From Silene latifolia (taxonomy: Eukaryota > Streptophyta > Magnoliopsida > Caryophyllales > Caryophyllaceae), in assembly GCF_048544455.1 (NCBI RefSeq), contig NC_133529.1:53191401-53255400 (forward strand): a stretch of 64,000 bases of DNA, given 5' to 3'. The translations under genes and the position numbers were made by a program. Each line of letters starts with the position of its first letter. Position 1 is the stretch's first letter. Shown here in pieces: positions 58,963 to 64,000 of this stretch. The notes beneath the pieces are model-generated. The model was not told where the DNA came from, searched no databases, and was given only the letters and a program-made list of their open reading frames with translations.

Positions 58963-60618
58963 CTCATCTTCAATCCCCCGGCACCACGCCCGCGGGAGAA
59001 TTCCCCAAGCATTCAAAACTACCCACCCCAGGATGGATTGCTCCCGCGACCATTCTGGCACATGCCCCACGAAAACCACTTTCACGAGAACTACCCTCAA
59101 AATAACTACCCTCACAAAAATCGCCCTCACAAAAATATTCCCCACAAGAACTACCCACCGAGGATTACCCCTCCGAGGTATCCTCGAGACCCTGAAATTA
59201 ACGGCATATGGCGGGATGATGTTGAGGATGTCTATGTCGTCCCAGGAAAGGAGAAGCGGACAAAGGAAATCGGACATCTCACCCGGTCCGGACGTCCCTA
59301 TCAGAATCCGAGCAACCCAGCGGTCGTTCCAACAACGAATGACCAAATCGTCCCAGAAGTGGACACTCAACCAAAGGCTCCCGAGAACTCAATCCTGAAA
59401 CAGCTCAAGAAAGCGAAAGCCGAGATCTCTATCTGGAAACTGATCGCAACGTCTTTTGAGCATCGACAGGCCTTACTGCAGGCCTTGGGAAAATTAACTG
59501 TGCCCTCCACCTCTTCCCCAGAAGAAATAGTGGCACACATGACAAGAGACGCCCCTGATCTGAGCAATCCGGTCATCTTCTCCGACGAGGATATCCCCCT
59601 GTTCGGAGCCAACCATAACCTGGCCCTATACATCACTGTGCAATGCCTCCAAAAGAACATACCAATGGTCCTCGTGGATGACGGTTCCGCCGTGAATGTC
59701 ATTCCTCTCAAAACTGCCCACAGGCTGGGTATTAAGGAATCTGATTTAATCCCAACAAATCAAGGAGTACGCGCCTACGACGGCACTCGTCGCAAGGTCG
59801 CTGGGCTTATCACTCTAGCCGTCGCAACCGGGCCACTAGAAAGACAAACCAGTTTCCAAGTGGTCGACATCGACGCGTCCTTCAACATGCTCCTCGGACG
59901 TCCCTGGATTCACGCCGTCAAGGCAGTCATATCAACGCTTCACCAAAAGATCAGGGTCCCCTTTAACGGGAAAACGATCACGATCCCCGCTTCCCCAATC
60001 AAATCAGTCATGAGAAGAGGGGTAGCCTCCGAAGCCATTGAGGAGGACGACAATGAAATGTGGGGTTTCCAAGCCGTGAACGCCATAACTGATGAGCTAA
60101 CAACCTCTGAATGTGACCCGTTCGCCAGCCTCACGATCAACCGTATCATGATGCGCCAGGGTTATTTCCCGGGTTTGCCGCTCAATCCGCTAAAGGACCC
60201 ATTGCCTCCCTTGAAACAGGCTAAGGTCCCCAACATTCCCTTTGGGCTGGGATACGAACCTACCAATGAAGACATCCAGGAGATGAACCTCCTAATCCGA
60301 AAACGCAAGAAGCACGGAGTCATCCTCCGTCCCTACTACCCGACTCTCAACGGATACTTTGTCCCCGAGGGAGAGTCCGAACTTTACCACGGCTTTCCGA
60401 AGCCTATCTATGACTCTGTGGCAAAAGCTAGATACCCGGGAGTGGAAGTCTTCCAGGACTGCTACTTTATTCCCGACAACATCGAAGCTGCATCAACCGA
60501 GTCCAAACCGTCACCATGCCTCGACGGACAAGCTGTCACACTACTCTTTGGGGAAGATAACATCAAACGCCTCGACTATGAGGACATCATTAACATCGCC
60601 CGAAAGACAATCGTTTGA
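58963..60618 (+). pseudogene. Tat-2 protease region
   Basis: The frame is open from the gag TGA to TGA at 60616-60618 in the same phase as gag. The first 60 residues are a His/Asn/Pro-rich linker (repeats of PHKN). The aspartic protease has DDGSAVNVIP near 59678-59706 and MLLGRPWIH near 59888-59914. A long extension follows (PYYPTLNGYFVPEG block). Two residues matter at the active site: D-D-G-S replaces the common D-S/T-G. The protein would cleave the Tat polyprotein in an intact copy. There is no Met at the frame start, in keeping with a fused gag-pro. Confidence 0.85.
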
Positions 60619-60978
60619 TCCAACCGCCTTGATCTCCGATGCATCGACCGGAGAAAGCCACCCAAGGCCGGAGGAAAACCATCAAGTGGACCGATCGCAA
60701 GGCCGCATTCTCAAGATCACAACTGGAGAAGGCCCTATGTTCAAGGAGGAAAGTCTTTGAAGGATCCGAGTCCGAGTCCGAGTCGGAGTCGAGTCCGTTA
60801 TAGCTCCTAACACTCCGAAGTCCCGGTCAAGGTCCCCTTCCCCTTTGTTTTATCACAAAGTCGTGGGCCGATTCGAGAGGTCTGCGTCTACTAAGGTCAC
60901 CCCCACTCCCATGAAAGGTGACAACGTGGAGCCTGTTCCGGGGCCACTTCTCTGTCGTGTCGCCCGACCGACCACGAG
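60619..60978 (+). other. Tat-2 gap between protease and reverse transcriptase
   Basis: The protease phase meets several stops here. A second phase carries a coherent stretch (FDPTALI..GEGPMFKEE) until 60760, so a frameshift near 60600 is likely. Then comes a GAGTCC-rich simple stretch (60766-60795). RT resumes at 60979 in the original phase. In Ogre-type Tat elements an intron lies between pro and RT, which could apply here. Confidence 0.55.
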
Positions 60979-63900
60979 ATGTCTGTCCTTTCCGAGCTTT
61001 TCGCTCGTGTCAACTTAATGAACGCTAAGTTTCCTTATGACTCGTCTCATTTTAACTGCAATGCAATTTTGAATGATCATGAGGAATTTGACTTGAGTAA
61101 CTACCCACCTCACTTAGCCAAAGAACTTGACAAACGGGAAACCAGAACCCCCATCATTGAGGAAACCGAGCCTATTAACGTAGGAACCGATAGTACACCT
61201 CAAGAACTTAGGATAGGGACAACCCTGGACCCCTCGGAAAGACAACAGTTCATTGACCTCCCCCACGAATACAAGGACGTGTTCGCCTGGTCTTACAGAG
61301 ACATGCCTGGGATTGACCGAGAAATTGCGGAGCACCGGATACCCATCAAACCCGGGGCTAAACCTGTGAAACAGAAGCTACGCCGGATGTGTCCTGAGTG
61401 GGCCTTAAAAATCAAAGAAGAGGTGGACAAACAGTTCAAGGCTGGGTTCATCAAAGTGTCTGAATACTCGGATTGGGTGGCCAACATTGTGCCGGTACCA
61501 AAGAAAGACGGACGAATTCGGGTTTGCGTCGACTTCAGGGATCTGAACAAGGCAAGTCCAAAGGACGACTTCCCTTTTCCGCATGTTGACATTCTGGTAG
61601 ACAACACCGCCGAACATGCTCTCCTATCATTCATGGACGGGTATGCCGGGTACAACCAGATTAAAATGGCTGAGGAGGACATGAACAAAACTGCGTTCAC
61701 TACATAGTGGGGTACATATTGCTACACGGTCATGCCTTTCGGCCTCATCAACGCCGGAGCGACCTATCAAAGAACCGCTACCACTCTCCAACATGATATG
61801 ATGCACAAGGAGGTAGAGGTATATGTCGATGACATGATCGTCAAATCAAAAGAACGGGACGGCCACAACAATGCCCTCCGAAAATTCTTCGCTCGTCTGC
61901 GGAAGTATAACATGAGACTAAATCCTCAGAAGTGTGCATTCGGGGTCACCTCCGGAAAACTCTTGGGACATGTCGTCAGCAAAAGAGGCATTGAGATTGA
62001 TCCAACCAAAATCAAAGCCCTTCAACAAATGCCTCGGCCTAAGAACGAGAAGGAGATTCGGGGATTTCTCAGTCAGGTCCAGTACATCAGCCGGTTCATC
62101 GCCAAGCTCACTATGATTTGTGAACCCATATTCAAGAAGCTTCGCGCCTCCGATCACACCGATTGGGACGACGACTGTCAGAAGGCATTCGACAGGATAA
62201 AGGAAATCCTATCCAAACCTCCTGTTCTCATGCCACCTCAACCGGGGATTCCTCTGTCCCTATACCTGACTGTAACCAACATAGCCATGGGAGCAATGCT
62301 AGCACAAACAATTGGCAACGAGGAGCGAGCCATCTACTACGTCAGCAAAAAGTTCATTGAGTACGAGACAAGGTATACCCAGCTGGAAAAGACATGCCTT
62401 GCCCTAGTATGGTCAACAAAGAAGCTGCGGCATTACATGCTCAGCTACTCGGTCCACATCTACTCCAAGATGGAGCCCGTCAAATACATCTTCGAAAAAC
62501 CCGTACTAAACGGAAGGCTGTCTAGGTGGACACTCATGCTGTCTGAATTCGATCTCAAGTTTGTACCTCTCAAGGTTATCAAGGGAAGAGCGGTCGCCGA
62601 TTTCCTAGCAGAAAATCCCGTCAACGAGGATCCAACGACCGACACTTGGTCACTTCTTGGCGAAGACATCCTTTGTGCCGACTCCAACGCATGGGACCTA
62701 TACTTTGATGGCGCATCTAATCTGAGAGGTTTCGGGGTAGGAATCCTTTTAATATCACCAGAAGGAGAACATGTTCCGATCTCGGTCAAGCTAGACTTCG
62801 CCGTCACAAACAACGCCGCTGAATATGAAGCATGTCTCATCGGCCTACAAGCAGCCATCACACTTGGCATCAAGAGACTGAGGGTCCATGGCGATTCCTC
62901 ACTCATCATCAATCAGGTATCCGGATCATGGAAAATCCGATCTGACAGCCTAGCTCCCTACCGAGCAAAGATCAATCAAGAGGCCGAATTCTTCGACCAA
63001 ATCGACTACTTCCACTTGCCGCGAGAGGAAAATCAATTTGCTGATGCCCTGGCAAAACTTGCCGCGCTCGTCAACATACCTGACAACATGACGTCGATGC
63101 CCCTATGTGTCGAGAGAAGGAGCGAGCCAGCTCACATTTGTGCCATTATCGACGACGAGGAAAGCCATGATGAACCGTGGTACCAAGCCATCCTCAATTA
63201 CAAAACCAAAAACGAATTCCCTCCCAACTCTGATCAAAGAGGACAAAGAGCCATCCGTTTACTTGCATCACAATTCATGATAAACCAAAATCAACTCTAC
63301 AAAAGAACACCCCAAGGAATTCTCCTCCTTTGCATTGACCATCACAAAGCCAAAAAAGTCATGGGAGAGGTCCACGACGGAGAATGTGGCCCTCACATGA
63401 GTGCAATGATGCTTACATGGAAAATCATGCGGCTAGGTTACTACTGGACAACCATGGAAGCCGATTGCCGTAACTACGTCAAACGTTGCCACAATTGCCA
63501 CATCTTCGCCAACATACAACACATACCACCGTCCCTTTTATACACCATGACATCACCCTGGCCATTCTCAACCTGGGGCATCGACATCATCGGGAAAGTC
63601 AATCCGGTAGGCACCAAGGGGCATTGCTTCGTCCTCGTCGCCATCGACTACTTCACCAAATGGGTGGAAGCACAGTCATATGCAGTCTTGACCGCCAAAC
63701 AAGTAACCAAGTTCATTCAAAACAACATCATCTGCCGATATGGGGTACCCCATGAAATCATCAGCGATCAAGGCTCTCACTTCCGGGCGGAAACTCAAGC
63801 TTTGCTGGACAAATACAATATCAAACGACATCGATCATCCCCCTACCGTCCCCAAACCAACGGAGCGGTGGAGGCAGCGAACAAAACTCTTGTTACCATT

Positions 63901-64000
63901 ATCAAGAAAATGCAAGACAACTACCGCGATTGGCCGAGCAAACTCCCATTCGCACTCTGGGGATACCGAACCTCCATTCGAACACCGACAGGCGCCACAC
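60979..64000 (+). pseudogene. Tat-2 pol: RT, two RNase H domains, integrase (runs off the window)
   Basis: RT begins at 60979. An in-frame TAG at 61705-61707 breaks it, after which the same phase is open to 64000. RT active site YVDD: 61822-61833. The gypsy-type RNase H (62220-62640) has TVTN where the first catalytic Asp is expected (Asn 62278). A second, archaeal-type RNase H (62690-63090) keeps Asp 62707, Glu 62821, Asp 62893 and Asp 63043. Integrase has H 63373, the zinc-binding C 63487 and C 63496, and the core Asp 63583, Asp 63766 and Glu 63871. A second RNase H domain is a known trait of the Tat lineage. The C-terminus, antisense region and 3' LTR are outside the window. Apart from the TAG this part looks intact. 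Confidence 0.93.

Noticed and set aside
58846..59370. 174-codon minus-strand frame opposite gag-pro
   Set aside because: Shadow of the plus-strand gag-pro coding sequence with no family motif.

Overview
This is repeat-dense plant nuclear DNA with no host gene I can support. The evidence is plant-type Ty1/copia, Ty3/gypsy (Tat, Athila and Tekay/Del-like) and MULE elements, GT..AG introns of 85-110 bp, and long AT-rich noncoding tracts. A eudicot with a large, retrotransposon-rich genome fits. Caryophyllales is a guess from overall look, not shown by a marker gene.

Layout. The left 30 kb is a stack of nested insertions seen as right-hand halves. (1) The 3' part of a Tekay/Del-like element (+) ends with its LTR at 4338-5729. 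(2) It sits in a copia pol (+, 5730-7038) whose 3' LTR is 7893-8873. (3) That copia lies in a decayed copia on the minus strand (8874-14257, 5' LTR 14258-15554). (4) That second copia interrupts an antisense plant-mobile-domain ORF of a Tat element (Tat-1, +; noncoding tail 16682-20784, 3' LTR 20785-23241). (5) Tat-1 lies in a non-autonomous Athila-like element (Athila-B, -; ORF1-like 23243-23702, gag-like 24620-25723, 5' LTR 25785-27403). (6) Athila-B abuts LTR fragments of two more minus-strand Ty3 elements (27404-29040 and 29041-30080).

The right half is a second nest. A minus-strand, coding-less Ty3 element has its 3' LTR at 30081-37497, split by a 5.1 kb MULE (32263-37340). Its interior (37498-42656) carries a poly(T)-flanked retroposon-like tract and a TG..CA inverted-repeat element (41439-42224). 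Its 5' LTR starts at 42657 and is broken by a hAT-like element (44111-45286) and then by a second Tat element (Tat-2, +). The Tat-2 5' LTR (45302-56174) is itself split by a complete, recent Athila-like element (Athila-A, -; 46574-54982; target duplication GTCAC). Tat-2 continues through leader, gag, protease, RT, two RNase H domains and integrase to the window edge at 64000.

How the parts relate. Most coding regions are broken. Tat-2 pol is open from 61708 to the edge. Athila-A is young by LTR identity but lacks RT, RNase H and integrase, so it was probably moved in trans. The most unusual signal is not a gene: three different LTR element families each carry their own short CpG-containing palindrome, repeated at a fixed 20-21 bp step. 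The three are TACTCGATCGAGTA in the Tekay-like element, GTCGATCGAC in Athila-A, and AACCCG-NN-CGGGTT in Athila-B. The MULE also carries a two-exon gene of its own on the opposite strand (GRF-like zinc finger, coiled coil, C-terminal membrane anchor), which is the other item worth following up.
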